Source of the DNA: Bradyrhizobium sp. CB1717
GTDB taxonomy: Bacteria; Pseudomonadota; Alphaproteobacteria; Rhizobiales; Xanthobacteraceae
Length of the DNA: 64,000 nucleotides
Assembly (NCBI RefSeq): GCF_029714325.1
Contig: NZ_CP121666.1
Location: forward strand, 8,666,501 to 8,730,500
Direction of reading: 5' to 3'
This document shows, in pieces, positions 8,133 to 17,461 of this stretch. The position numbers and the translations under genes were made by a program. Position 1 is the first letter of the stretch, and each line of letters opens with the position of its first letter. Under the pieces are notes generated by a model. That model saw only the letters and a program-made list of their open reading frames with translations. It did no database searches and had not been told where the DNA came from.

Positions 8133-9143
8133 ATGCAATACCGCCAGCTCGGCCGCACCGGCCTGAAAGTCTCGCCGATTTGTCTCGGCACCATGATGTT
8201 CGGCGGGCCGACCGATGAAGCTGCCTCGAAGCGGATCATCGACAAGGCGCACGGTGCAGGCATCAATTTCATCGACACCGCGGACGCCTATTCGAAAGGC
8301 GCCTCCGAAGAGGTCGTGGGGCGCGCCATCGCCGGCAACCGCAATGCCTGGGTGCTCGCCACAAAGCTCGCCAACCCTATGGGCGATGATCCCAACCGTG
8401 TCGGCGTGTCGCGACGCTGGGTGTTGCAGGCCGCGGACGAAAGCCTGAAGCGGCTCGGCACCGACCACATCGACATCTACTATCTGCACAAGGAAGACCA
8501 TGCGACGCCGCTGGAGGAGACGGTGCGCGCGATGGGCGACCTGATCCGATCAGGCAAGGTGCGCTATTTCGGCGTCTCCAACTACCGCGCCTGGCGCATC
8601 GCCGAGATCTGCAACATCTGCGACCGGCTCGGCATCGACCGGCCGGCGGTGAGCCAACCCTATTACAACGCGATGAACCGCATGCCCGAAGTCGAGCATT
8701 TTCCGGCCTGCGCCTATTACGGCCTCGGCATCGTGCCCTATAGCCCGCTGGCGCGCGGCGTGCTCACCGGCAAGTACAAGCCGGATGCCGCCCCGGACAA
8801 GGAGACGCGCGCCGGCCGCAACGACACCCGCATGATGCAGACCGAGTGGCGGCCGGAGTCGCTGCAGCTCGCGCAGGAGATCAAGACTCACGCCGAGAAG
8901 AAAGGCATCACCGCCGGCCAGTTCGCGGTCGCCTGGGTGCTGAACTCGGCGTTCGTGACCTCCATCATCGCCGGTCCCCGCACCGAGCAGCAGTGGGACG
9001 ACTATATCCGCGCACTCGACTATCGCTTCACCGCGGAGGACGAGGCGCTGATCGATCGACTAGTCGTGCCGGGCCATCCCTCGACGCCGGGCTACAACGA
9101 TCCGGCCTATCCGATCGAGGGCCGCCGCGCGCGGACGAGCTGA
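8133..9143 (+). CDS. Aldo/keto reductase
   Basis: A 336-residue NADPH-dependent aldo/keto reductase of the YajO/Tas-like group. The catalytic tetrad is visible: Asp48 and Tyr53 in 'NFIDTADAYSKG', Lys78 in 'WVLATKLANP' and His119 in 'IDIYYLHKEDH'. The C-terminal 'VTSIIAGPRTEQQWDDYIRA' is the usual cofactor-proximal region. It should reduce aldehydes or ketones in the cytoplasm; the physiological substrate cannot be told. AAGGA lies eight bases before the ATG. The following TPR gene starts only 15 bp downstream, so the two are probably cotranscribed. Confidence 0.95.
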   Translation: MQYRQLGRTGLKVSPICLGTMMFGGPTDEAASKRIIDKAHGAGINFIDTADAYSKGASEEVVGRAIAGNRNAWVLATKLANPMGDDPNRVGVSRRWVLQAADESLKRLGTDHIDIYYLHKEDHATPLEETVRAMGDLIRSGKVRYFGVSNYRAWRIAEICNICDRLGIDRPAVSQPYYNAMNRMPEVEHFPACAYYGLGIVPYSPLARGVLTGKYKPDAAPDKETRAGRNDTRMMQTEWRPESLQLAQEIKTHAEKKGITAGQFAVAWVLNSAFVTSIIAGPRTEQQWDDYIRALDYRFTAEDEALIDRLVVPGHPSTPGYNDPAYPIEGRRARTS

Positions 9144-9158
9144 CAGCGGGAGACGACG

Positions 9159-10472
9159 ATGCCGCTTGAAGATCGCTACGGTCTTCCGCTTTCTACCTCC
9201 TCGGACGAGGCGGCATCCGCCTATCGCGAGGGCATCGACCTCATGCTCTCGGGCTGGACCGGTACGGCCGAGACGCTGGAGCGCGCGATTGCGGCTGATC
9301 CGGGCTTCGCGCTTGCTCACATTGCCCGCGGCCGCGTCCACGCCTTCTACCAGCAGGGCGATCTCGCGCGGCAGAAGGCGGCGCTGGCGCGCGAGCTCGT
9401 TGCCAGGCGCGGCACGGAGCGCGAGCGCTCGCATGTCGAGACACTGGCGCTGGCGATCGAGGGGCGGCTGCCCGAAGCGATCGCGACGATGTCAAAGCAC
9501 GTCGACGCCTGGCCGCGCGATGCCGTGGTGCTGTCGCTGCCGCTCGGCGCCTTCGGCCTGTTCGCCTTCTCAGGCATGGCCGATCACGACCGCGCGCGGC
9601 ATCAGCTGTGCGAGCGGGTCGCACGGCACTATGGCGAGGACTGGTGGTTTCTCACGATGTCCGGCTGGGCGATGACGGAGAATGGCGATGTCGCGCGCGG
9701 CCGCGCCGTCACCGAGCGTGGCTTCAACCTCCGCCGCACGAACGCCCACGCCGCGCATGCGGTGCTGCATGCGATGTTCGAGGACGGCTCGATCGAGGAA
9801 GCCGATCGTCTCGTCGACGACTGGATCCCCTCTTACGACCGTGCCGGCATCCTGCACGGCCATATCCTGTGGCACCAGGCGCTCGGCGCGCTCGAGCATG
9901 GCGACGCAGCACGCGCGCTCAAGATCTATGCCGACGTGCTCCAGCCTTCCGCCACGCAGGCGCCGCCGCTCAACGTCGTCACTGACGGCGCCTCGCTGCT
10001 CTGGCGCCTGTCCGCCTACGGCCACGCCGTGCCCAGAGCGTTGTGGCTGGAAGCCGACACGGCCGCGCAAAACCTATTTCCAAAATCGAGCCTGCCGTTC
10101 GCCGACGTCCACATGGCGCTGTTCGCTGCGGCAACGCAAAACAATGAGGCGCTGGCGGCGCGGCTTGCCGCGATCGAGCAGCGCCTCGCTGAGGGCAAGC
10201 TGCCCGCCGGTCCCGTGGTCCCCGCGATCTGCCGCGCGCTGGCCGCCTTTGCCGACGAGGACTATGCGGCCTGCGTGCAAATGCTCGCACCCGTCCTCGG
10301 CGAGGTCGTCCGCATCGGCGGCAGCCACGCCCAGCGCGAGCTGATCGAGGACACCTTCATCGTCGCGCTGATGCGCAGCGGCGACGTCCCTCGCGCCCGC
10401 ACCCTGCTCGACGCCCGCCTGCACCGCCGCCCCTCCCTGCGCGATACGCGCTGGCAGGCGACGATGGCTTAG
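9159..10472 (+). CDS. TTC38-like tetratricopeptide repeat protein
   Basis: A 437-residue soluble protein of helical repeats. The start 'YGLPLSTSSDEAASAYREGI' and 'DPGFALAHIARGRVHAFYQQ' are typical of the bacterial TTC38 family, and later repeats include 'GWAMTENGDVARGRAVTERG' and 'NAHAAHAVLHAMFEDGSIEE'. No catalytic motif is present; such proteins are scaffolds of unknown partner. GGGAGA precedes the ATG. The 15-bp spacing from the aldo/keto reductase suggests one transcript, but a functional link is not evident. Confidence 0.88.
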   Translation: MPLEDRYGLPLSTSSDEAASAYREGIDLMLSGWTGTAETLERAIAADPGFALAHIARGRVHAFYQQGDLARQKAALARELVARRGTERERSHVETLALAIEGRLPEAIATMSKHVDAWPRDAVVLSLPLGAFGLFAFSGMADHDRARHQLCERVARHYGEDWWFLTMSGWAMTENGDVARGRAVTERGFNLRRTNAHAAHAVLHAMFEDGSIEEADRLVDDWIPSYDRAGILHGHILWHQALGALEHGDAARALKIYADVLQPSATQAPPLNVVTDGASLLWRLSAYGHAVPRALWLEADTAAQNLFPKSSLPFADVHMALFAAATQNNEALAARLAAIEQRLAEGKLPAGPVVPAICRALAAFADEDYAACVQMLAPVLGEVVRIGGSHAQRELIEDTFIVALMRSGDVPRARTLLDARLHRRPSLRDTRWQATMA

Positions 10473-10662
10473 CTCCGCCACGAAAAAAACACCGGCCTGA
10501 CGGCAAGTGCCCGGCGGGACGGTGGGGCGATTTGGACGAATCGCCAGGGATGGTGCGGTGGTATTCCAGACGGACTCGGCAGCGCGAACGGGATCGCAAC
10601 CAATTTGCGGTTCGATGGTTATGAAGCGGACCTCCAGCGTCCCTTGGCATACGAGCCTGACG

Positions 10663-11253
10663 ATGCGCCTCCGCCGACCGGTCCTCGCAGCAACCCTCGT
10701 CGCCTCCCTTGCAGCTTCGGCAAGCCCTTGTTTCGCCGAGGATTCCAAGCCCATTCCGGTCAACAATCCACCGGCGCAGCAGAACGCCTTGATCGACCTG
10801 CTGGCGCTGATGTCCGGCCAGTGCAAGACGCTGAAGGTCGCGGGCCGCACCTTCGCCTGCAAGACGGTCGCCTACGCCCATGGCGACACGGGCCGGGTCA
10901 ATTTCGCGGTCGCCGTCGACGACCCCAGCGACGAAAACCACGTCGTGTCGTTCTCCGGCGAGAACGGCAAGCGCGCTGACGATAATTCCTACGAGCTGCC
11001 GATCGACCGCATGCTGCTCAACTCCAAGGACCGGCCCAAGGTCGACGGACTGCCGGTACCTGCCGAACAGGCCTCCACCGGCATTTGCCGCCAGACTGGT
11101 AACTTCGCTGCCAGGAAGGTGAACGACGTAACCTGCTCCGCGACCGACAGCGAAGGCCGTCGATATGAACTGCTGTTCGTCTCCGACGGTACGCCGGTGA
11201 GTGTGCGCCGCATCCGGCAATCGTCGCCGTCGATCCAGGACCCGTTCAAGTAG
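10663..11253 (+). CDS. Secreted protein of unknown function
   Basis: A 196-residue protein with a signal peptide (MRLRRPVLAATLVASLAASA, cleavage after CFA-ED). The mature part has cysteines in 'SGQCKTLKVAGRTFACKTV', 'STGICRQTG' and 'NDVTCSATDSEG', probably two disulfides. No known domain is recognised. The frame is open from 10507, and ATGs at 10615 and 10621 are alternatives. 10663 is chosen because the basic n-region of the signal peptide starts there, though no clear ribosome site is visible. It precedes the sensor kinase on the same strand by 144 bp. Confidence 0.7.
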   Translation: MRLRRPVLAATLVASLAASASPCFAEDSKPIPVNNPPAQQNALIDLLALMSGQCKTLKVAGRTFACKTVAYAHGDTGRVNFAVAVDDPSDENHVVSFSGENGKRADDNSYELPIDRMLLNSKDRPKVDGLPVPAEQASTGICRQTGNFAARKVNDVTCSATDSEGRRYELLFVSDGTPVSVRRIRQSSPSIQDPFK

Positions 11254-11397
11254 CGGCACTTCGTCCCGCCCTGCCCGGCAGCGGAGCAGACGCGCATCCT
11301 TCCATTTGAAACTCCGGACCAGGCGGGTATGCTCGCGCGCGCGTCCTCATCGAGGAGGCCCGATTGCAACTGGAGCCGCGGGGCCGAGAGTCCAGCA

Positions 11398-13254
11398 ATG
11401 CGTATGATCACCGGGCTCGTGCGCATCCTGATCGTCTGCCTGCTCGCAAGCCTGTCGCGTGAATGCATCGCAGCCGACGGCCCACGGCAGCGTTCGATCC
11501 TGGTGCTGGAAGAAGCCGACTTTCGCTCGCCCTTCTATTCCGAGATCTTTGCCGGTATCCGCGCCGCCGCGAAGCAGAACGGCAAGGGTCATACGGTGAT
11601 CTACGGCGAAAGCCTCGATCTCGCCCGCTTCCCGGGGCCGGGCTACGAAGAGAGTCTGGTCGGTCATCTCAAGACCAAATATGCGCAGCGGCCGATCGAC
11701 GTCATCGTTTCGATCGGCGTGACATCGGCGAAATTCCTTCAAGCGCGCAAGCAGGACATCTGGCCCGCCGCGCCCGTCGTTTACGGCTTCGTGCCCGATC
11801 TGCCCGAGACGCGCGCGCTGTTCCTGCCCAACACGACAGCCGTCTTCGCAAGGGTGAGACCGGCACAGCTCTTGACCGCAGCGCGCGCCATCGTTCCCGA
11901 CTTGACCCATGTCGTCCTCGTGGGCGAGGCCTGGAAGAATCCACTAACCTACGGACATTGGAAACAGGACTTCGCGGCCGAGATGCCCGATCTCGAAGTC
12001 ACCGATCTGTCCGGCGCGGTGCTGCGTGAGGTCCGCAGCCACGTCGCTTCCCTGCCCGCACGCTCTGCGATCCTGACCTCGGCGATGTATTCCGACGGCG
12101 AAGGCACCTATTATTCCCCCGCCTCGGCGCTCGCACGCGTCGCCGAGAGTGCGAACCGCCCGATCATCATCACATCAGATACGTTCCTCGGGCGCTCGGG
12201 CGTGGGCGGCTTCCTGCTGCTGCCAGAGATCATCGGACGGGAAGCCGGCGAGGTGGCGATGCGGATGCTCGACGGCGAAGCGCCGTCGAGCATCGTTCCG
12301 TTCAGCGGCAACAACGTGAAGCCGATCTTCGACTGGCGGCAGTTGAAGCGCTGGAATGTAGATGAGGTCAGTCTGCCCCCCGGCAGCGAGATACGTTTCC
12401 GCGAACCGAGCTTCTGGGCGCAGTATTACTGGCACTCCATCATCATCGCGGGCGTGGTGCTGATGCAGGCGCTGATGATCACCATTCTGCTGCGCGAGCG
12501 ACGCCTGCGCTTCGTGGCCGAGGTCGAGGCGCGCCAGCGCATGTCGGAGCTCGCCCACATGAACCGCCGCGCCACCGCGGGAGAGATGTCAGTCTCGCTC
12601 GCACACGAGCTGAACCAGCCGCTCGCCGCCATTATGATCAATGCCGAGACGGCCCAGCAGATATTACGGAAGCCGGCGCCCGACCTCGGCGAAGTCAGGG
12701 ACATATTGGACCACATCCGCCGTGACGATCAGCGGGCCGCCGAAGTCATCGGCCGGCTGCGCTCGTTTCTGAAACGAGACCCGACCGAACGGCGCGAGCT
12801 CGACCTCAATGCCACCGTCGGCGAGGTGTTTCGATTCCTCTCCGTGCAAGCCCTGACCCACGATGTCGAACTCGTAACGGAATCGTCGTCCTTGGACATC
12901 CGCGTGAAGGGCGACAAGGTGCAGCTCCAGCAGGCCATCCTGAACATCGTCGTGAACGGCATGGAGGCCGTGTCCGAACTTCCGGACGAGCGGCGCCGCG
13001 TCGTTGGACGAACCAGTCTCACTGAGGGCAACCTCGCCCTTGTCTCCATCGCCGACGCAGGTCACGGCATCCTCGCGGAGAAAGTGACCGAGATCTTCAA
13101 GCCGTTTTTCACGACCAAGGCGCAGGGCATGGGCATCGGTCTCTCGATCGCGCATACCATCGTCCAGGCGCATGGCGGCCGCATCTGGGCCGAAAACGCC
13201 CCGTCAGGGGGCGCCGTCTTTCACGTCAGCCTGCCGCTGGCAGCGCCGCGGTAG
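11398..13254 (+). CDS. Sensor histidine kinase with ABC-substrate-binding-type sensor domain
   Basis: A 618-residue membrane kinase. A signal sequence or anchor (about 1-23) is followed by a periplasmic binding-protein-like domain (about 35-325: 'RSILVLEEADFRSPFYSEIF', 'PIDVIVSIGVTSAKF', 'IIGREAGEVAMRML'). Then come a TM helix near 345-367, the H-box 'SLAHELNQPL' (His403), the N-box 'LNIVVNGMEAV', 'IADAGHGI' and 'FKPFFTTKAQGMGIGLSIAH'. It should sense an extracytoplasmic ligand and autophosphorylate. GAGAG lies seven bases before ATG 11398; a second ATG follows at 11404. No response regulator gene is adjacent, so its partner is elsewhere. Confidence 0.93.
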   Translation: MRMITGLVRILIVCLLASLSRECIAADGPRQRSILVLEEADFRSPFYSEIFAGIRAAAKQNGKGHTVIYGESLDLARFPGPGYEESLVGHLKTKYAQRPIDVIVSIGVTSAKFLQARKQDIWPAAPVVYGFVPDLPETRALFLPNTTAVFARVRPAQLLTAARAIVPDLTHVVLVGEAWKNPLTYGHWKQDFAAEMPDLEVTDLSGAVLREVRSHVASLPARSAILTSAMYSDGEGTYYSPASALARVAESANRPIIITSDTFLGRSGVGGFLLLPEIIGREAGEVAMRMLDGEAPSSIVPFSGNNVKPIFDWRQLKRWNVDEVSLPPGSEIRFREPSFWAQYYWHSIIIAGVVLMQALMITILLRERRLRFVAEVEARQRMSELAHMNRRATAGEMSVSLAHELNQPLAAIMINAETAQQILRKPAPDLGEVRDILDHIRRDDQRAAEVIGRLRSFLKRDPTERRELDLNATVGEVFRFLSVQALTHDVELVTESSSLDIRVKGDKVQLQQAILNIVVNGMEAVSELPDERRRVVGRTSLTEGNLALVSIADAGHGILAEKVTEIFKPFFTTKAQGMGIGLSIAHTIVQAHGGRIWAENAPSGGAVFHVSLPLAAPR

Positions 13255-13276
13255 CGATGCCGTCCCGGCGAAAGCC

Positions 13277-14836
13277 TCACGCGAACGCCTTCTCCAGCGT
13301 CGCGAAGATCACCGCGAGCGACTTGTCGTGGCGGGTCACCGGCGGCACCGGGCGATCGATCTTCATCAGCTGATAGACCGCCATCTGCGCCGCGCGCACC
13401 GAATATTCGACGGTGAAGACGACGTCGTCGGGGATTTCGACGAACTGGCTGACAAAGGCGAGGTTGACCGAATTTTGGGGCACCGGCAACGGCCGGTCGG
13501 CCAGATTGCGCGGCATGAACATGCTGGTGATGTAGGGCATCCGGCAGGGAATGCAGGTCGCAGTCTCGAACATTTCGCGATCGAAATTGAGGTGCCCGCA
13601 GAGCTCGTTCAGGATGTCGGCGCCGCCGCAATCGGACATCGGCTTTCCGACGAAATTGCCGACGCGATCCGGATGCAGCGCATAGCCCCAGAACACCTGC
13701 ACGTCCCTCGGCTGACCGGCGAAATGCGGCTGGTGATACAGCACCACCGACATCAGCCAGTTGGAATCCCTGAACGTGACCAGCCCGCCGGTGCCGGCCC
13801 TGTTGCCGGAAAACGCCTCCATCTTCTCGAAGAAGCGCGGATCGCGGCAGGTGACGGTGAAGGACAGCCAGTAGGATTCGGGAATCGAGGTGTTGAACGC
13901 GGCGGGATTGCCGAATTCGGGGCGCCCTTGCGCGATGGTCTCCCACAGCGCCCAGCCCTGGCTGTCTTTCTTGGTCAGGTGCGGCGCCGGCTCGGTCATG
14001 GTGCCGAGGCTGGAGGCGTCCGTCATCGATCCATTCTGGAAGAACACGAGGTCGCCGTCCTCGAGGCGGACATTGGCGGTGCGGCCGTCGCGGTCGAGCA
14101 CGAGCTGGCGGACCCGCACGCGCCCGCCTTCATCCTCGAGCACCATGTCGGTGACAGCCGTGCCGCGCACGAATTGCACGCCCTGCCGCTTCAGCCAGTC
14201 GGCGAGCGGCCGCACGATCGCGTCATACTGATTGTAGACGGTGCGCTTGACGCCGGCGAGAGTCTCGATGCGCGGAAACTCGTTCATGAAGCGGTGCAGA
14301 TAGCGCTTCAGCTCGACCGCGCTGTGCCAGGGCTGGAAGGCGAAGGTGGTCTGCCACATGTACCAGAAATTCGACTCGAAGAATTTCGGCGACAGCCAGT
14401 CGGTGATGCGGCTGTTGCCGAGCGTCTCCTCCGAGGCCTCGGTGAGCCGCAGCAGCTCGAGCCGGTCGCGCGCCGAGAACCCCATATGCGTCACGTCGAT
14501 CTTGAAGCGGTTGCGGTCGACCAGCCGCGCCTGCGAATGCGCCGGATTTTCCAGATTGAACGCGATCGTCTCCTCGCGCACGCTGAGGCCGGGCTGTTCG
14601 AGCGAGGGGATGCTCGACAGCAGGTCCCAGGTGCATTCGTAGTGATCGGTGGTGAGCATGCGCCCGCCGCGCAGCGAATAGGCGCCGCTCGCGAGCAGCG
14701 CACCGTCGAGGCTGCCGCCGACCAGCGGCTGCGCCTCGTAGATCACGATGTCGCGTCCCGGCAGCTGCGCGTCGCGAACCAGGAACGCCGCGCCCGCGAG
14801 CGATCCGATGCCACCGCCGATGAAATACGCCTTCAT
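13277..14836 (-). CDS. ohyA: Oleate hydratase
   Basis: A 519-residue FAD-dependent fatty acid hydratase that adds water to the 9,10 double bond of oleate-type acids. The N-terminal FAD turn is 'KAYFIGGGIGSLAGAAFLVR'. Family motifs 'TTDHYECTWDLLSSIPSL', 'FESNFWYMWQTTFAFQPWHS', 'NQYDAIVRPLADWLKRQGV' and 'TCIPCRMPYITSMFMPRN' are all present. The ATG at 14836 has GAGG seven bases upstream; a frame extension to 14896 is not supported. It is convergent with the sensor kinase (22 bp between stops). Roles proposed for the family are detoxification of unsaturated fatty acids and membrane stress. Confidence 0.95.
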   Translation of the reverse strand: MKAYFIGGGIGSLAGAAFLVRDAQLPGRDIVIYEAQPLVGGSLDGALLASGAYSLRGGRMLTTDHYECTWDLLSSIPSLEQPGLSVREETIAFNLENPAHSQARLVDRNRFKIDVTHMGFSARDRLELLRLTEASEETLGNSRITDWLSPKFFESNFWYMWQTTFAFQPWHSAVELKRYLHRFMNEFPRIETLAGVKRTVYNQYDAIVRPLADWLKRQGVQFVRGTAVTDMVLEDEGGRVRVRQLVLDRDGRTANVRLEDGDLVFFQNGSMTDASSLGTMTEPAPHLTKKDSQGWALWETIAQGRPEFGNPAAFNTSIPESYWLSFTVTCRDPRFFEKMEAFSGNRAGTGGLVTFRDSNWLMSVVLYHQPHFAGQPRDVQVFWGYALHPDRVGNFVGKPMSDCGGADILNELCGHLNFDREMFETATCIPCRMPYITSMFMPRNLADRPLPVPQNSVNLAFVSQFVEIPDDVVFTVEYSVRAAQMAVYQLMKIDRPVPPVTRHDKSLAVIFATLEKAFA

Positions 14837-14969
14837 GACTTGCCTCGATTGCAATTCCACTTTCCAAAGCGACATTGCATGGCGGGGCGCAGCCAAAGTT
14901 GCGCTGGATCAAGCAGGGCGAGAGCCGCGAATCACGTCGACGTTATTGCCGCGGCTTCACCGAATGCGG

Positions 14970-15004
14970 CGGTCCCGGATTGCGCTGCGCTCCATCCGGG
15001 CTAC
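14970..15004. repeat. Solo hairpin of the 'gtagcccgg' family
   Basis: A single hairpin, tcccggattgcgctgcgc followed by tccatccgggctacga, corresponding to one arm of the longer elements at 488-557 and 45443-45529. It lies in the gap between the oleate hydratase and isochorismatase-type genes, which otherwise shows no gene. Confidence 0.7.
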
Positions 15005-15100
15005 GAACCTGCAACGACGTCACGAAACGAGGGAAGATTGGCATTGCGCCCGGTCGATCGCTGCGCATAGTCGGCTCGACAAACGTCTGAAGGCCCCACC

Positions 15101-15670
15101 ATGCCCACGCCCCTCCCTGCCCTCGTCGTGGTCGACGTCCAGCGCGCGTTCGACGAATGGGAGGCGGCGGGCAAGCGGCGCAACAATCCCGATGCGGTGG
15201 CGCGCATCGCCGAACTGCTCGCAGCGTTCCGGACAAACCGCGCGCCGATCTTCCACATCCGCCACGAGGGCACGAGGCCGAATTCGTCATTCCTGCCGTC
15301 GCGCTCAGGCTACGCGGTCAAGGACGAGGCGCGCGAACAGGACGGCGAGCCCGTCATCGACAAGCGCGTCAACAGCGCCTTCATCGGTACGGATCTCGAA
15401 ACGCGCCTGCGCGAAGCTGGCATCACCACACTCGTCATCTGCGGCGCCACCACCAATCATTGCGTCGAGACGACGGCGCGGATGGCCGGCAATCTCGGCT
15501 TCGATGCGCGCCTCGTGCGCGACGCGACCTGGACGTTCGACCGGATCGGGCCCGATGGTGACGCGCATTCCGCCGAGGAGATCCACGCGATGACGCTGTC
15601 GAATCTCAACGGCGAATTCGCGCGCATCGTCACGGCAGACGAGGTGATCGCATCATTCGCGGCGGAGTGA
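15101..15670 (+). CDS. Cysteine hydrolase, isochorismatase family
   Basis: A 189-residue hydrolase. The catalytic triad is visible: Asp12 in 'ALVVVDVQRAF', Lys88 in 'VIDKRVNSAF' and Cys121 in 'ICGATTNHCVETTARMAG'. This fits the nicotinamidase/isochorismatase-like group (cysteine hydrolases acting on amides or enol ethers); the substrate is not determinable. GAAGG sits seven bases before the ATG. It is monocistronic and divergent from the oleate hydratase gene. Confidence 0.93.
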   Translation: MPTPLPALVVVDVQRAFDEWEAAGKRRNNPDAVARIAELLAAFRTNRAPIFHIRHEGTRPNSSFLPSRSGYAVKDEAREQDGEPVIDKRVNSAFIGTDLETRLREAGITTLVICGATTNHCVETTARMAGNLGFDARLVRDATWTFDRIGPDGDAHSAEEIHAMTLSNLNGEFARIVTADEVIASFAAE

Positions 15671-15833
15671 TGGCAACAATGCGGTCAGCGCGGATGATGC
15701 GACAATAAATCCCACGACACGCGATCATCATTACGAGTCAGACATCGCGCGCTGCGTCGTTTCGACGCCCGCACTGGCCGGAACGCAGCCAGCCCCCATG
15801 TGTTGTCACACGACATTCAACTGGAGTGACGAC

Positions 15834-16136
15834 ATGAAGTATCTCATTGCCGCGATGGCCATCGGTGCCGCGGCGCTTGTCGGCGGATCGGCGGCGAACG
15901 CGGCCAACAGCACGAGCGCGAAGCAGAACGCGCCGACCGACATCAGCGCGCAGCACCGGCACCATTATGGCCACCGCCATCATCACTGGCGCCATCACAA
16001 CCACGGCTATTATCGTCCGCACTACCGGAACTACGGCTATTACCCGCGGCACCACGGCTACTATGGCGGCGGACCGTACGGCTATTACGGCGGCGGCCCC
16101 AGCGTCACGTTCGGCTTTGGCGGCAGCCGCTGGTAA
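15834..16136 (+). CDS. Small secreted His/Tyr/Gly-rich protein
   Basis: A 100-residue protein with a signal peptide (MKYLIAAMAIGAAALVGGSA, then ANA-AN). The mature part is unusual: a His-dense stretch near residues 40-56 ('HRHHYGHRHHHWRHH') is followed by Tyr/Gly/Arg repeats ('YYRPHYRNYGYY', 'GYYGGGPYGYYGGG'). Clustered His suggests metal binding and the Tyr/Gly tail suggests a disordered or surface-adhesive segment; both are inferences. GGAG lies eight bases before the ATG and a strong terminator follows. Similar small GY-rich exported proteins are common in rhizobia, with no assigned role. Confidence 0.85.
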   Translation: MKYLIAAMAIGAAALVGGSAANAANSTSAKQNAPTDISAQHRHHYGHRHHHWRHHNHGYYRPHYRNYGYYPRHHGYYGGGPYGYYGGGPSVTFGFGGSRW

Positions 16137-16153
16137 ACTGGCACGGACGAACG

Positions 16154-16181
16154 AAAGGCCCGCGCATGCGCGGGCCTTTTT
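16154..16181 (+). terminator. Rho-independent terminator of the His/Tyr-rich gene
   Basis: A perfect 20-base GC-rich palindrome (ggcccgcgcatgcgcgggcc, 16157-16176) is followed by five T on the plus strand and preceded by AAA. It lies 20 bp after the stop of the His/Tyr-rich gene. The stop codon of the convergent amine oxidase gene lies in the T tract, so the structure may serve both directions. Confidence 0.9.
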
Positions 16182-17452
16182 CATCCGCGCAACATCATCT
16201 CCGCCGTCGCCAGCCCGCTCGCCAGCGCGGCCTCGACCGTACCCATGTCGCGGCCGCGATAGAGCGCTTCGCCCGAGAACAGCACGGCACCATCTGCGCG
16301 CGCGAGGATCGCCTGCGCATCGCGCGTGCGCGGCGTCGCCCAGGAATAGGCGCCGCGGGCGAAAGGGTCATGCGCCCAGTTGGCCGCCGCCGCCGCGACG
16401 AGCTCGCGCGCGACGTCCTCGCGGCGCAGGCTGAAGATCGCGGCGAGCGAGTCCAGGCCAGCGTCGACCAATCCTTGCGAATCAAGATGCGACAGCTCCG
16501 CCGTCCGCGGGCCGCCGAACCAGCCGGTGAGCACGGGATGCGCGTCCGGATGGCGCGTCCACCACACCGGAATGGCCTGCTCCGACAGCAGGAAGGTCAT
16601 ATCGGCGAGATCCGGCTTGCGCTCACGCCACCATGGCCGCGCGAAGCGCAGCAGGATTTTGATCACGCTGCCGAAGCCGATGTCGTCGGCAGCAGCGGCC
16701 TTCATCCGCGCAGCCGCGGGCAGAGCGATGTCCGGCAGCAACGGCAGCGGCACGGTGACGATCACGCGATCGCAGCCGTGCACCTCGCCATTGGCGCAAC
16801 GGACGAAGAGGGCGCCGCCCTCTTCGTCGATGGCCGTCACCACGCAGCCGAAGCGGATCGCGGCGCCATGCCCGCGGCACTCTTCCGCCAGGATTTCGAT
16901 CAGCGCGCCGTAGCCGCCGACGATGCGCGCCTGGGCGTGATGCCCGCCGTCCATCCATTCCTCGCGCAGCGCCAGGATGGAGGCGCGCGCCGGATCGGCC
17001 GCATCGTAACCTTCGACCATGCGCTCGATGGAATGGCGCAGCCGCTCGTATTTTGGTCCGGCAAAGAACCGCCGCAGGAAATCAGCGACGGTGAGATCGT
17101 CCTTCAACGCCCCGAGCACGGCATGCAGCCTTGCCTCATGCGGATCGTGCCGCTCTTCGCGCGAGAGCCCTGTGCCATCAAAGCTCCATTGCTTGCCCTC
17201 GATCTCCCGAAGCGGCAGCCCCGCCTCGCGCAGCAAAGCGCGCGTGACCGGCGCTTCGCCATGGATGAATTCGGCGCCGCCATCGGCGGGATAGCCGAAC
17301 TCCGATGCCGGCAGTGGATGGATGCGGCCGCCGCAGCGCTCGCGTGCTTCGAGGATGGTCACCCTCTTGCCGGCGCGCGCGAGCTCACGCGCCGCCATCA
17401 GGCCTGCCGCACCGGCGCCGACGATGACAATGTGCTCTGGTGTATCAGGCAT
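16181..17452 (-). CDS. Flavin-dependent amine oxidase family protein
   Basis: A 423-residue FAD oxidoreductase. The dinucleotide-binding turn 'IVIVGAGAAGLMAARELARA' is followed by the MAO-type 'EARERCGGRIHPLP' motif. The C-terminal FAD region 'GAVLFSGEALYRGRDMGTVE' is typical of monoamine/polyamine oxidases. It should oxidise an amine or related substrate in the cytoplasm. It is the last of three close leftward genes: nine bases separate it from the RibD-C gene and 19 separate that from the barrel protein. The substrate is unknown. Confidence 0.92.
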   Translation of the reverse strand: MPDTPEHIVIVGAGAAGLMAARELARAGKRVTILEARERCGGRIHPLPASEFGYPADGGAEFIHGEAPVTRALLREAGLPLREIEGKQWSFDGTGLSREERHDPHEARLHAVLGALKDDLTVADFLRRFFAGPKYERLRHSIERMVEGYDAADPARASILALREEWMDGGHHAQARIVGGYGALIEILAEECRGHGAAIRFGCVVTAIDEEGGALFVRCANGEVHGCDRVIVTVPLPLLPDIALPAAARMKAAAADDIGFGSVIKILLRFARPWWRERKPDLADMTFLLSEQAIPVWWTRHPDAHPVLTGWFGGPRTAELSHLDSQGLVDAGLDSLAAIFSLRREDVARELVAAAAANWAHDPFARGAYSWATPRTRDAQAILARADGAVLFSGEALYRGRDMGTVEAALASGLATAEMMLRG

Positions 17453-17461
17453 GGCGGCGCG

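Noticed and set aside
13172..15070. A 632-codon plus-strand frame opposite oleate hydratase.
   Set aside because: Low-complexity antisense product; the minus-strand frame has full oleate hydratase motifs.
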